39,427 nt of DNA from assembly GCA_947589455.1 (NCBI GenBank), contig CANQCD010000003.1:1-39427 (forward strand), read 5' to 3'. The position numbers were made by a program, and so were the translations under genes. The notes beneath the pieces are model-generated. The model saw only the letters and a list, made by a program, of their open reading frames with translations. It was not told the DNA's origin and made no database searches. The stretch comes from an uncultured Lachnospiraceae bacterium. Its GTDB lineage: Bacteria > Bacillota > Clostridia > Lachnospirales > Lachnospiraceae. Each line of letters opens with the position of its first letter. The first letter of the stretch is position 1. Below, piece by piece: positions 17,727 through 25,224 of this stretch.

Positions 17727-19118
17727 TTATAAGATATAATTTCCTGCGGTGCGTGGGAAGGGGAGTACGTCGCGGATATTGCTGACGCCGGTTAAGTACA
17801 TGACGCAGCGCTCAAATCCCAATCCAAATCCAGAATGGCGTACACTGCCATATTTGCGCAGATCCGTATAAAATCCATAGTCGGCTTCTTTTAAGCCGGC
17901 TTCTTTCATCCGATGCAGCAGAGTCTCATGATCGTCTTCGCGCTGGCTTCCGCCGATGATTTCGCCGACGCCCGGTACCAGACAGTCCATGGCGGCCACT
18001 GTTTTTCCGTCCGGGTTTAATTTCATATAAAACGCCTTGATCTCTTTTGGATAATCCGTCACAAAAACAGGGCGCTGGAACACTTCTTCTGTCAGATACC
18101 GTTCGTGTTCTGTCTGTAAATCGCAGCCCCAGGCTGCTTTATACTGGAAGCGGTCATTTTCTTTCTCCAGCAGGGCGATGGCGTCTGTGTAAGTGATATG
18201 GCCGAATTGGGAGTGCAGGACATTATTTAGCCGGTCGGTCAGCCCCTTGTCGATATACTGGTTACAGAAAGCGATTTCCTCAGGCGCCTGTTCCATCACA
18301 AAGGCAATCACATATTTTAGCAGGTTTTCTGCAATCTCCATATCATCTGACAGATCGGCAAACGCCATTTCTGGCTCGATCATCCAAAATTCTGCCGCGT
18401 GTCTCGGCGTGTTAGAATGTTCTGCGCGGAAAGTCGGCCCAAAAGTATAAATATTCTGGAAAGCAAGGGCGAAAGTTTCCCCATTTAACTGACCGCTGAC
18501 TGTCAGGTTCATTTCCTGTCCAAAGAAGTCTTTGGAATAATCAATCTCACCGTCCTGGGTTATTGGTGGGTTCGCGGCGTCCAAAGTAGTTACGCGAAAC
18601 ATTTCTCCGGCGCCTTCGCAGTCGCTGCCTGTCAGGATTGGCGTGTGCACATAGACAAACCCCTGTTCCTGAAAAAAACGGTGGATTGCCCAGGCAGCCA
18701 GGGAACGGATGCGGAATACTGCCTGAAAGGTATTTGTCCGCGGGCGCAGATGGGGAATGGTACGCAGATATTCCATGGAATGCCGTTTCTTTTGGAGGGG
18801 ATAATCCGGGGAAGAGTTTCCCTCAACGGTAATCTTTGACGCATGGATCTCCACCGGCTGTTTGGCGCCGGGAGTCGCTGTGACAGCGCCGTCGATGATA
18901 AGGGAAGCGCCGACATTCAGTTTTGAGATTTCCCGGAAGTTATCCAGCGTGTCATCAAATACGATCTGCATGGGAAGAAAACAGGTTCCGTCATGCAGGG
19001 AGATAAATCCAAATGTTTTGGAACCGCGGATGCTGCGGACCCATCCGCATACGGTTACGTTTTTGTTGTCCCATGTCTCCTGTTTCTGGTAAATGGTCTT
19101 TATATGAGTAAATTTCAT
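17727..19118 (-). CDS. asnS: Asparaginyl-tRNA synthetase
   Basis: Class II synthetase that charges tRNA-Asn, 463 residues, the usual bacterial length. The N-terminal OB fold (about 1-110, [21 protein letters not shown]) binds the anticodon. The catalytic domain shows motif 2 ([21 protein letters not shown]), the [13 protein letters not shown] stretch and motif 3 ([15 protein letters not shown]) near the C terminus. AsnS rather than AspS is indicated by the length, the missing GAD-type insertion and the ITEDG-like TQDGEIDY segment. The start at 19118 (MKFTHI) follows TGGAGGAG on the minus strand; the frame extends 47 codons further upstream without a site. No T-box is visible in the leader. 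Confidence 0.95.
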   Translation of the reverse strand: MKFTHIKTIYQKQETWDNKNVTVCGWVRSIRGSKTFGFISLHDGTCFLPMQIVFDDTLDNFREISKLNVGASLIIDGAVTATPGAKQPVEIHASKITVEGNSSPDYPLQKKRHSMEYLRTIPHLRPRTNTFQAVFRIRSLAAWAIHRFFQEQGFVYVHTPILTGSDCEGAGEMFRVTTLDAANPPITQDGEIDYSKDFFGQEMNLTVSGQLNGETFALAFQNIYTFGPTFRAEHSNTPRHAAEFWMIEPEMAFADLSDDMEIAENLLKYVIAFVMEQAPEEIAFCNQYIDKGLTDRLNNVLHSQFGHITYTDAIALLEKENDRFQYKAAWGCDLQTEHERYLTEEVFQRPVFVTDYPKEIKAFYMKLNPDGKTVAAMDCLVPGVGEIIGGSQREDDHETLLHRMKEAGLKEADYGFYTDLRKYGSVRHSGFGLGFERCVMYLTGVSNIRDVLPFPRTAGNYIL

Positions 19119-19164
19119 AGCGCTCCTCCATTTTATTTTTAAATTATTTCTCCTCATTGTCTCT

Positions 19165-19193
19165 AGTATTTCCCATTTTGGCAAATCCGTCAA
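19165..19193 (-). promoter_or_regulatory. Promoter of asnS
   Basis: Read on the minus strand: TTGACG (19193-19188), a 17-bp spacer and AATACT (19170-19165). The leader is about 45 nt long. Confidence 0.6.
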
Positions 19194-19244
19194 GTAAAAT
19201 GCCTGTTTTTGGCGAAATATGTCGGTAAAATATGGGTTTGTTGG

Positions 19245-19274
19245 TTGACAATACGACAAAAAATGTACTAGTAT
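19245..19274 (+). promoter_or_regulatory. Promoter of the response-regulator gene at 19408
   Basis: TTGACA at 19245-19250, an 18-bp spacer and TAGTAT at 19269-19274. It is divergent from the asnS promoter and immediately followed by two direct repeats. Confidence 0.55.
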
Positions 19275-19345
19275 TAGTATAACATGAGTTTATTCCAGAC
19301 AAAGTGTTGGTACTAGCATAACATGAGTTTGCACCAAACAAAGTA
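19275..19345 (+). repeat. Two direct repeats in the leader of the response-regulator gene
   Basis: TAGTATAACATGAGTTT (19275-19291) and TAGCATAACATGAGTTT (19314-19330), each followed by a CCA-x-ACAAAGT block, are spaced 39 bp apart. They could bind a regulator such as the encoded protein, or shape the 5' UTR. No known motif was recognised. Confidence 0.7.
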
Positions 19346-19407
19346 AAATTATAACTTTTTTATAAAAGCGGATAAGCGTAAAAATAGAAAAGACAGGGGA
19401 ATGGGAA

Positions 19408-20196
19408 ATGAAAGTAATTGTTGTAGACGACGACAGGGAAGCGATTGCAGTTTTTGAAGAAGCGGTAAAGGATATGCCAGAGATAGAGGTCACAGCGTCT
19501 TTTACGGATGGCAGTATGGTCATACCGTATCTTGAGAAAAACCCGGTGGATTTAGTAATTATGGATGTAGTAATGAACGGCGTCGACGGAATTCAGCTTG
19601 GCGGCATCCTGCGCGGCCTGTATCCGGATATTCAGCTGATCTATATTACCGGATACGAGAACTATGCGATGGATGCGATCCGTCTTCATGCGGTGACATA
19701 TCTTGTCAAACCATATGAAAAAGAGGAGTTGGAATATGCCATTGAGACGGCAAAGCTTTTGCTGAGAAGAAAACAGAAGAGGATTGTGGTCAAAACGTTC
19801 GGGCATTTTGACGTCTTTGTAGACAATAAACCGATTATGTTCCGAAGCGGCAAAGCGAAAGAACTGTTAGCTCTTTTAGTGGACAGGCAGGGAGGGACGG
19901 TAAATACCGACCAGGCGATCTGCGCATTGTGGGAGGACAGGCCAAATGATGAGGCGACGCAGAATCTCTGCAGTAAGGTGACGAAGGGGCTGTATAACGA
20001 GCTGAAAGAACATGACGCCCATGAGATGCTTCTGGTGTCCAGAGGGCTGCGGTGCGTAGATACCGAAGTATTTTACTGTGATATGTACGCGTTGCTGGAA
20101 GACAGCAAGAAGGAGAAAAAGAATTTTTCAGGCGAGTACATGATCGATTATAGCTGGGCGGAGGACAGGGTCTCCCAGCTGACAAAATATATTTAA
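19408..20196 (+). CDS. Orphan response regulator with winged-helix/BTAD-like output
   Basis: A 262-residue response regulator. The receiver (1-120) is intact: acidic pocket VVDDD at 5-9, phospho-acceptor Asp53 in VIMDVVMNGVDG, Thr81 and Lys101 (VKPYEKEEL). Residues about 130-225 resemble the winged helix plus short tetratricopeptide-like region of SARP-type regulators (TFGHFDVFVD, GKAKELLALLVD, ALWED). This architecture is common in Lachnospiraceae and usually lacks a paired kinase; none is adjacent here, though the hybrid kinase at 4754 also lacks an output partner. AGGGGA lies 7 nt upstream of the start. Direct repeats in the leader suggest regulation of its own synthesis (inference). Confidence 0.85.
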   Translation: MKVIVVDDDREAIAVFEEAVKDMPEIEVTASFTDGSMVIPYLEKNPVDLVIMDVVMNGVDGIQLGGILRGLYPDIQLIYITGYENYAMDAIRLHAVTYLVKPYEKEELEYAIETAKLLLRRKQKRIVVKTFGHFDVFVDNKPIMFRSGKAKELLALLVDRQGGTVNTDQAICALWEDRPNDEATQNLCSKVTKGLYNELKEHDAHEMLLVSRGLRCVDTEVFYCDMYALLEDSKKEKKNFSGEYMIDYSWAEDRVSQLTKYI

Positions 20197-20215
20197 AGAA
20201 AATAATATGGAAAAA

Positions 20216-20303
20216 TTAAAAAGGGAAAAATCCGCGTTTTGCTCTTGCACACCGCTATGTTTGCAATCCCTCCTATAGGAGGGATTGCAATTTCCTATTC
20301 CCC
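20216..20303 (-). repeat. Diverged minus-strand copy of the double-hairpin repeat
   Basis: Read on the minus strand it begins GGGGAATAGGAAATTGC, forms a perfect 30-nt palindrome at 20290-20261 (TTGCAATCCCTCC, TATA and the complement), then continues with ACATAGCGGTGTGCAA, matching the linker of the 16566 block. The second hairpin is eroded. Confidence 0.7.
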
Positions 20304-20352
20304 AAAAAAAGTGTAAAATTTTATTCGCTGAATAAGATTTTACACTTTTTTT
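20304..20352 (+). terminator. Bidirectional terminator between the response regulator gene and spo0A
   Basis: AAAAAAAGTGTAAAAT pairs with ATTTTACACTTTTTTT, with an inner TTATTC/GAATAA helix around a GCT loop. A and T tracts on the two sides suit both directions. Confidence 0.88.
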
Positions 20353-20521
20353 AGCTGTTTCAGGAAGCCGTTACAGCGGCAAAATTCCATTTGGATTCCA
20401 TTTTCATTCCCGGTTTATTCAGAAATGGATACTATAATGATTCAAGAAAAGACAAAAGCCGTGGAATTACTACGGATTTTGTGGCATATCATTTGCTTTT
20501 TTGGCTGAAAGGAGGAAAATT

Positions 20522-21376
20522 ATGGATAAAAAAGCATTACGTGTCATTATTGCGGACAATAATCTGCACGACAGGGAGAGCAAGGAAAAGACGATGAAAG
20601 AAATGGGGATGCAGGTAATTTTATCAACAGGAAATGGAAGCAAGGCGCTTACGGCGATCCGGACAGAAAAGCCGGATGTTGTGGTGCTTGACATGATCTT
20701 GCCGGGGATTGACGGCATTGGCATTTTGGAGGAAATTAACGCACATTATTCTCTGGAAAAGAAACCGATCTTTATTGTGGAAACGGCTCTTAGAATGGAA
20801 AACCTGGTCAATGAGGCGATTCAGGCAGGCGCCGATTACTATATGATGAAGCCGGTCTCTAATGCGATGCTGATGAAAAGAATGATGCAGCTGGTGGAGC
20901 GGGATGGCGCCAACGAGCCGTTTATGCAGGAGGAAGAAAAACAGAGCAGCCTGGTGGAACGGCCGATAATAGTGAAAACTTCCGCATCAGACCGCGATGA
21001 GCTGTTTTCCGGCGATCTGGAAAAAGATATTACAAATATTTTGCTGGAGATAGGCATTCCTGCACATATCAAAGGATATCAGTATATCCGCGAAGGGATC
21101 ATTATGGCATTTCACGACAGAAATATGCTTCATTACATTACAAAGTTTTTGTATCCGTCGATCGCACAGAAATATAAAACAAATTCCAGCAGCGTAGAGC
21201 GGACGATACGACATGCGATCGAGGTGGCATGGCGCAGAGGCAATATTGAGATACTGGAAGAGATTTTTGGAAATACGGTCAGTGCGGAAAAAGGCAAACC
21301 GACAAATTCAGAATTTCTTGCACTGCTCACGGACAAGCTCCATCTGGAATATCGTGTACAGACAACTGCTTCATAA
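20522..21376 (+). CDS. spo0A: Stage 0 sporulation regulator Spo0A
   Basis: Master response regulator for entry into sporulation, 284 residues. The receiver has Asp57 ([12 protein letters not shown]), Thr/Ala switch region ETAL and the MMKP lysine near 106. The output domain is specific to Spo0[26 protein letters not shown], in sequence, then YPSIAQKY and the recognition helix [20 protein letters not shown], ending [19 protein letters not shown]. Oddly the acidic pocket reads ADNN (Asp12, Asn13), where Spo0A normally has two adjacent aspartates. The start at 20522 follows AAAGGAGG. spoIVB, the usual upstream neighbour, is absent. A TATAAT at 20433-20438 may be the -10 box, but no good -35 was seen. 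Confidence 0.92.
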   Translation: MDKKALRVIIADNNLHDRESKEKTMKEMGMQVILSTGNGSKALTAIRTEKPDVVVLDMILPGIDGIGILEEINAHYSLEKKPIFIVETALRMENLVNEAIQAGADYYMMKPVSNAMLMKRMMQLVERDGANEPFMQEEEKQSSLVERPIIVKTSASDRDELFSGDLEKDITNILLEIGIPAHIKGYQYIREGIIMAFHDRNMLHYITKFLYPSIAQKYKTNSSSVERTIRHAIEVAWRRGNIEILEEIFGNTVSAEKGKPTNSEFLALLTDKLHLEYRVQTTAS

Positions 21377-21418
21377 GAAGAAAAAAGTACGGTTTTGGGA
21401 AGAAAGGAGGAGTGGCGT

Positions 21419-21523
21419 ATGCCCTTTTTTCGGGAGATCGCTCGAAAAATAATGGTATGCCAGCAAGCTGCTAAGTTTGCCCTTTTTTTAGGAAAAAACG
21501 TTAAGGAAAATCGGAAAACTTGA
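21419..21523 (+). CDS. Small 34-residue basic protein of unknown function
   Basis: An ATG at 21419 lies 8 nt after a perfect AAAGGAGG (21403-21410), 42 nt downstream of spo0A, and opens 34 codons ending at TGA 21521-21523. The product begins MPFFREIARKIM and ends GKNVKENRKT, with a hydrophobic middle (QQAAKFALFLG) and net positive charge, so it could form an amphipathic helix. The stop codon lies in the terminator/promoter hairpin that follows. I do not recognise the family. Evidence for translation is the strong ribosome binding site and position only; it could be a chance frame. Confidence 0.5.
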   Translation: MPFFREIARKIMVCQQAAKFALFLGKNVKENRKT

Positions 21524-21572
21524 CGCTATCTCACATTTAAGGTATACTAAAAAGATAGCGTCAGGTTTTTTG
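21519..21572 (+). terminator. Terminator hairpin after spo0A that encloses a promoter
   Basis: TGACGCTATCT (21521-21531) and AGATAGCGTCA (21553-21563) form a perfect 11-bp stem with a 21-nt loop, followed by GG and six T. The left arm contains most of the -35 box and the loop contains the -10 box of the next promoter. Confidence 0.7.
21520..21548 (+). promoter_or_regulatory. Promoter of the citrate synthase gene
   Basis: TTGACG at 21520-21525, a 17-bp spacer and TATACT at 21543-21548. The flanking inverted repeat also makes it operator-like, since the two arms bracket the core promoter. Confidence 0.7.
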
Positions 21573-21660
21573 TTATTATTTACATGTATACATGAGTACA
21601 ATAATACATGTGGATTGCATAAAAGACCAGATAGAACAGACAGCAAAGGGGGAATCATTA

Positions 21661-23025
21661 TTGGGAAATAAATCAATGATGGCATTGAGTGATAAATTGG
21701 ACAGTCAATTCGACCAGCTTGTGGAAAACTGCATGAAGTCGGGGGCGATCGACCTGAACCTGTATCAGGAATACGATGTAAAAAGGGGATTGCGCGACAG
21801 CAACGGAAGCGGCGTGTTGACAGGGCTCACAGAAATTTCTGATGTGTGCGCATATGATATTGACGAGGGGGTGAAAAAGCCGGCGCAGGGGCGGCTTTAT
21901 TATCAGGGATATGACGTCAAGGATTTAGTGGGAACCGGGCTGGATAAGCGCTATGCGTTTGAGCAGACGACGTATTTGCTCCTGTTTGGCAGATTGCCGT
22001 CCAGAGAGCAGCTGGCTGTTTTTTCAGAGATCATATGCAGTTTGCAGGAATTATCCGGACAGTTTGTGCGCGATGTTATTATGAAGAAACCAAGCGCCAA
22101 TTTGATGAACGCATTGCAAAAAAGCGTCCTTACCTTATATTCCTATGACTCAAATCCGGATGATATTTCCGTGCCGAATGTGCTGCGCCAGTCGTTGCAG
22201 CTGGTATCCAAGCTTCCGCTTATCTCGGTATACAGTTATTTTGCTTACCGGCATTTTCATGATTTTCAGAGCCTGGTGATCAAACCGGCGTTAAAAGAAT
22301 ATTCAACGGCTGAAAATATTTTACATATGCTGCGCCCGGACGGAGAATTTTCCAAACTGGAGGCAAGGGTTTTAGATGCGGCTCTTGTGCTTCATGCAGA
22401 GCATGGCGGCGGGAATAACTCAACCTTTACAAACCATGTGGTCACATCTTCCGGCACAGATACGTATTCTGCAGTTGCGGCTTCGATCGCATCGCTGAAA
22501 GGGCCGAGACACGGCGGGGCAAATCTGAAAGTGCTGCATATGATGAATGATTTAAAAGAACATTGCGGATTAGATGCGGATCGGGGGACAGTGAGAGAGT
22601 ATCTGATGAAACTTTTGGACGGAAAGGCGTTTGACGGCTCCGGGCTGATCTATGGTATGGGTCATGCGGTGTATACTCTGTCTGATCCGCGCGAGGTCAT
22701 CCTGAAAGGGTATGCAGAAAAACTTGCGCAGACGAAAGGGATGGAAGAGGAGTATGCCCTGTATGATCTAGTGGAACAGGAAGCCCGTGATCTGTTGTCA
22801 AACCGTTCCCAAACGGCCAAGCCAATCTGCGCCAATGTGGATTTTTACAGTGGGCTGATCTATACGATGTTAAATATCCCAGAGGAGTTATTTACACCGT
22901 TGTTTGCTATTTCCCGTATTTCCGGGTGGAGCGCCCATCGTTTGGAAGAACTTGTCAACAAAGGGAAAATTATCCGTCCGGCATATAAATACGTCGGGCA
23001 TCACAGAGAGTTTCCGAAAATGTGA
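21661..23025 (+). CDS. Citrate synthase
   Basis: Condenses acetyl-CoA with oxaloacetate to citrate, feeding 2-oxoglutarate and glutamate synthesis in anaerobes with an incomplete TCA cycle. With this start it has 454 residues. Citrate synthase blocks are present: GRLYYQGYDVKDL, the active-site region LHAEHGGGNNSTF (His245, His248), SLKGPRHGGANLK (His284) and GMGHAVYTLSDPRE. 2-methylcitrate synthase activity cannot be excluded. TTG 21661 was chosen because AAAGGGGGA (21645-21653) lies 7 nt upstream; the longer frame from ATG 21592 has no site. An ATG at 21676 is another option. It stands alone, without aconitase or isocitrate dehydrogenase genes next to it. Confidence 0.92.
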   Translation: MGNKSMMALSDKLDSQFDQLVENCMKSGAIDLNLYQEYDVKRGLRDSNGSGVLTGLTEISDVCAYDIDEGVKKPAQGRLYYQGYDVKDLVGTGLDKRYAFEQTTYLLLFGRLPSREQLAVFSEIICSLQELSGQFVRDVIMKKPSANLMNALQKSVLTLYSYDSNPDDISVPNVLRQSLQLVSKLPLISVYSYFAYRHFHDFQSLVIKPALKEYSTAENILHMLRPDGEFSKLEARVLDAALVLHAEHGGGNNSTFTNHVVTSSGTDTYSAVAASIASLKGPRHGGANLKVLHMMNDLKEHCGLDADRGTVREYLMKLLDGKAFDGSGLIYGMGHAVYTLSDPREVILKGYAEKLAQTKGMEEEYALYDLVEQEARDLLSNRSQTAKPICANVDFYSGLIYTMLNIPEELFTPLFAISRISGWSAHRLEELVNKGKIIRPAYKYVGHHREFPKM

Positions 23026-23151
23026 GAGAACGTTTTTGGGGCTCCGGACAGAATTGTTTTGCATAAGAATTTTAAAGTTTGTATATTTTTTCAATGAAAA
23101 GCCATACTAGGAAAGCAAGATTATGGAATCAAATGATTTCAAAAGAAAGGT

Positions 23152-23472
23152 ATGGTGAGCGATTTGAGGAAAAAGAAGCTATTACTGGCAGCATTGCTCT
23201 GTTTTTCTATGACAGCATTTGCCGGGTGCGGACAGGACAATAACGCAGACAACACAGATAATGCGGCGGTTTCCGCAGAGCCGTCTGCAGAAGTTTCACC
23301 GGAAGCATCGGATGACAGCGTGGTGGATGATGTGGAAAATGGCGTAGAGGATGCTGTAGATGATGCAGGTGATGTGGTTGACGATGCTGTGGATGACGCC
23401 GAGGATGCAATGGATGGTGATGACGCAGATGATCAGTCAGACACAAATAATTCTGTTACAGAAGGTGAGTAA
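23152..23472 (+). CDS. Small, strongly acidic lipoprotein
   Basis: A 106-residue protein with a basic N terminus, hydrophobic signal sequence and lipobox AFAGC (Cys at about 26), so it should be lipidated and anchored on the outer face of the membrane. The mature part is low-complexity: a Ser/Ala/Glu segment, then repeats of VDDA/VEDAVDD (about 55-90) dominated by Asp and Val, which could form an acidic helix. No catalytic domain is visible; binding of metal ions or the cell wall is possible but unsupported. ATG 23152, GTG 23155 and TTG 23164 are in frame and AAAGG at 23146-23150 does not decide between them. Confidence 0.75.
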   Translation: MVSDLRKKKLLLAALLCFSMTAFAGCGQDNNADNTDNAAVSAEPSAEVSPEASDDSVVDDVENGVEDAVDDAGDVVDDAVDDAEDAMDGDDADDQSDTNNSVTEGE

Positions 23473-23484
23473 CAGCTGTTGTAT

Positions 23485-23550
23485 TTTTACAAAACAAAGA
23501 AAAAAGGCAATGCCTGCCAGGGCGCTGCCTTTTTTCTTTGTTTTGTAAAA
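23485..23550 (+). terminator. Very long terminator hairpin after the lipoprotein gene
   Basis: Arms 23485-23509 and 23526-23550 are perfectly complementary over 25 bp, around a 16-nt loop. The stem contains A/T-rich stretches, with TTTTTT inside the right arm. It can probably terminate transcription from both directions. Confidence 0.85.
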
Positions 23551-23564
23551 TGGATATTCCGGCC

Positions 23565-23735
23565 AAATGTAAGGCTATCACGGCAAAATATCTGGTCATT
23601 TCAATGAAATGTAAGGTTATCTCGGCAAAAAATCTGGTCATTCCAATGAAATGTAAGGTTATCTCGGCAAAAAATCTGGTCATTTCAGTGAAATGCAAGG
23701 CTGTCTCGGCAAAATATCTGGCCATTTCGGTGAAT
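23565..23735 (+). repeat. 42-bp minisatellite, four copies plus a fragment
   Basis: Units start at 23565, 23607, 23649 and 23691. The consensus starts AAATGTAAGGTTATCTCGGC and continues with AAAAAATCTGGTCATTTCAGTG. The array lies between the terminator of the lipoprotein gene and the end of the minus-strand HAD-GNAT gene. Because 42 is a multiple of three, one frame on each strand is open through the array, giving 14-residue repeats. Confidence 0.9.
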
Positions 23736-23741
23736 GGATGG

Positions 23742-24923
23742 CTATCCCAGGGAGATGGCGTACAGATAGCTGTCGCGGCCTTTGTAGGTAATCTCTTTTT
23801 CGAGAACCATGCCGAGATTTTTTGCAGTATGTACAGAGCGTTGGTTCTGTTTGTCGATCACCGCCACAATCCGTGTAATGTCTAACTCCGTCTTTGCATA
23901 TTCAAAAACAGCCCGGCAGCATTCCAAAGCGTAACCATACCCCCAGTGCTCCCGGTCGAGAAGATAGGAGAGTGCGATTTCCTCCCTGCCGTCGATCATC
24001 AGGTTTTCAATCCCGCAGCGGCCGATCAGTTTTTTGGAAGTTTTGCTGTAAACGCCCCATATGCCATAACCGTAGAAGGAGTACACATTGCGGATATATG
24101 CTTTTTGTTTTTCTATCTCAGCATCCAGGTAATCCTCAATATCCGGTATATATTTTGCAACATCGGGATTCTGGTATATCTGGTATATTTCCCTGACGTC
24201 CTCTTTTGCCAGCTCTCGGATCTTTAACCGTTTCGTATTGGCGATCGTCACGGGTTCTCCCAGGCTGCGGTGGAGCACATTTTTAAAAAAGCGGTTGTCT
24301 ATTGTTTCAAAGGATTCTAAGAGCACATCTGCCGCGGACAGATCCTGTTTGCCGGAATGTGGGTTTATGTAGCCTACGCATACGATCCCGGCTGCTTTGG
24401 CAGCCTGGACTCCATAGCAGGAATCTTCGACAACAACCGTTTCTCTGGCATTGACTCCAAGTTCTTTGATTGCCAGAAGAAAGGTATCCGGCGCTGGTTT
24501 TGGATTTTTTACGCTGCTGCTGGAAATTACCTTGGTAAAATATTTTTTGATGCCAAGCGCTTTTAATGCGTTTTCAATCTCGGCGGGGCTGGAAGAGGAA
24601 GCGACTGCCAGCCGGATTCCGCTGTGGCTCAGCTGTTTTACCAGGGCTGTAATGCCTGGGAGAGGCTGGTATCCCTCTTCTTTTAAGACTGCCTTCTTTT
24701 CGGCGAGCATTTCTGCGAGGAGATCTTCTTTTGAGATATCCATGCCAAACTGTTTGATGGATGCTTCGCAGAAATTTTCTGTGGAGCTGCCGATAAAGCT
24801 GGCACAGTAATCGAGATCGGCAGCCGCTCCGTGCCGTTTCAATACGCGCAGCGCAGCGTTGGCATGTTGTGGTTCACTGTCGATGATGACGCCGTCTAAA
24901 TCAAATAGGATTGTCTTTAACAT
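23742..24923 (-). CDS. HAD phosphatase-GNAT acetyltransferase fusion
   Basis: A 393-residue two-domain protein. Residues 1-215 are a HAD hydrolase of the beta-phosphoglucomutase/phosphatase group: FDLDGVIIDSEP (Asp8, Asp10), ASSSS (motif II), KNPKPAPD (motif III Lys) and VVVEDSCYGVQAAKAAG (motif IV). Residues about 225-393 are a RimJ/RimL-type GNAT domain: LKIRELAKEDVREIYQ, SYLLDREHWGYGYALE (acetyl-CoA loop) and QNQRSVHTAKNLGM. HAD proteins hydrolyse small phosphates and GNAT enzymes acetylate amines; the joint substrate is unknown. The start at ATG 24923 lies 8 nt after GGAGG on the minus strand. Monocistronic, with its own extended -10 promoter. Confidence 0.88.
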   Translation of the reverse strand: MLKTILFDLDGVIIDSEPQHANAALRVLKRHGAAADLDYCASFIGSSTENFCEASIKQFGMDISKEDLLAEMLAEKKAVLKEEGYQPLPGITALVKQLSHSGIRLAVASSSSPAEIENALKALGIKKYFTKVISSSSVKNPKPAPDTFLLAIKELGVNARETVVVEDSCYGVQAAKAAGIVCVGYINPHSGKQDLSAADVLLESFETIDNRFFKNVLHRSLGEPVTIANTKRLKIRELAKEDVREIYQIYQNPDVAKYIPDIEDYLDAEIEKQKAYIRNVYSFYGYGIWGVYSKTSKKLIGRCGIENLMIDGREEIALSYLLDREHWGYGYALECCRAVFEYAKTELDITRIVAVIDKQNQRSVHTAKNLGMVLEKEITYKGRDSYLYAISLG

Positions 24924-25020
24924 CACACACGCCTCCTTTCATTTTCTGTCATGGCCAGGCAGCCAGCGAAATATCCTGTTGTTTTTCGACAGTCTTTCTG
25001 ACTTGCCTGATCTTGTTAGT

Positions 25021-25049
25021 ATTATAGCAAATATCTGGTAAAAGGAAAA
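25021..25049 (-). promoter_or_regulatory. Extended -10 promoter of the HAD-GNAT gene
   Basis: On the minus strand TGC-TATAAT forms an extended -10 (TATAAT 25026-25021), with a weak TTTTCC -35 (25049-25044) at 17-bp spacing. Confidence 0.6.
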
Positions 25050-25091
25050 GCGTCATAGTGAAAAAAGGGGATAGGTTTTTTGGAGAATTTC

Positions 25092-25100
25092 TGCTATACT
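25092..25100 (+). promoter_or_regulatory. Extended -10 promoter of the DUF1015/GlgB-like pair
   Basis: TGC-TATACT (25092-25100) matches an extended -10; no good -35 is seen, as is common for this class. The leader is about 120 nt. It is divergent from the HAD-GNAT promoter. Confidence 0.5.
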
Positions 25101-25224
25101 ATAAACTGAGTATTAGATTTTTATTATGTTTTATAAAGAAAACGTGAAGCCAGCGTGCCGGCTCTGTCTGTCTGGAGGGATTGGACTGGTGTGCTGGAAA
25201 TAAAATGCGCAGTGGAGGAAGATT

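Noticed and set aside
23456-23885. Repeat-coding frames on both strands across the 42-bp array
   Set aside because: No ribosome binding sites, starts inside a terminator or just after another gene's stop, and overlap with the HAD-GNAT gene; kept as a repeat rather than as genes.
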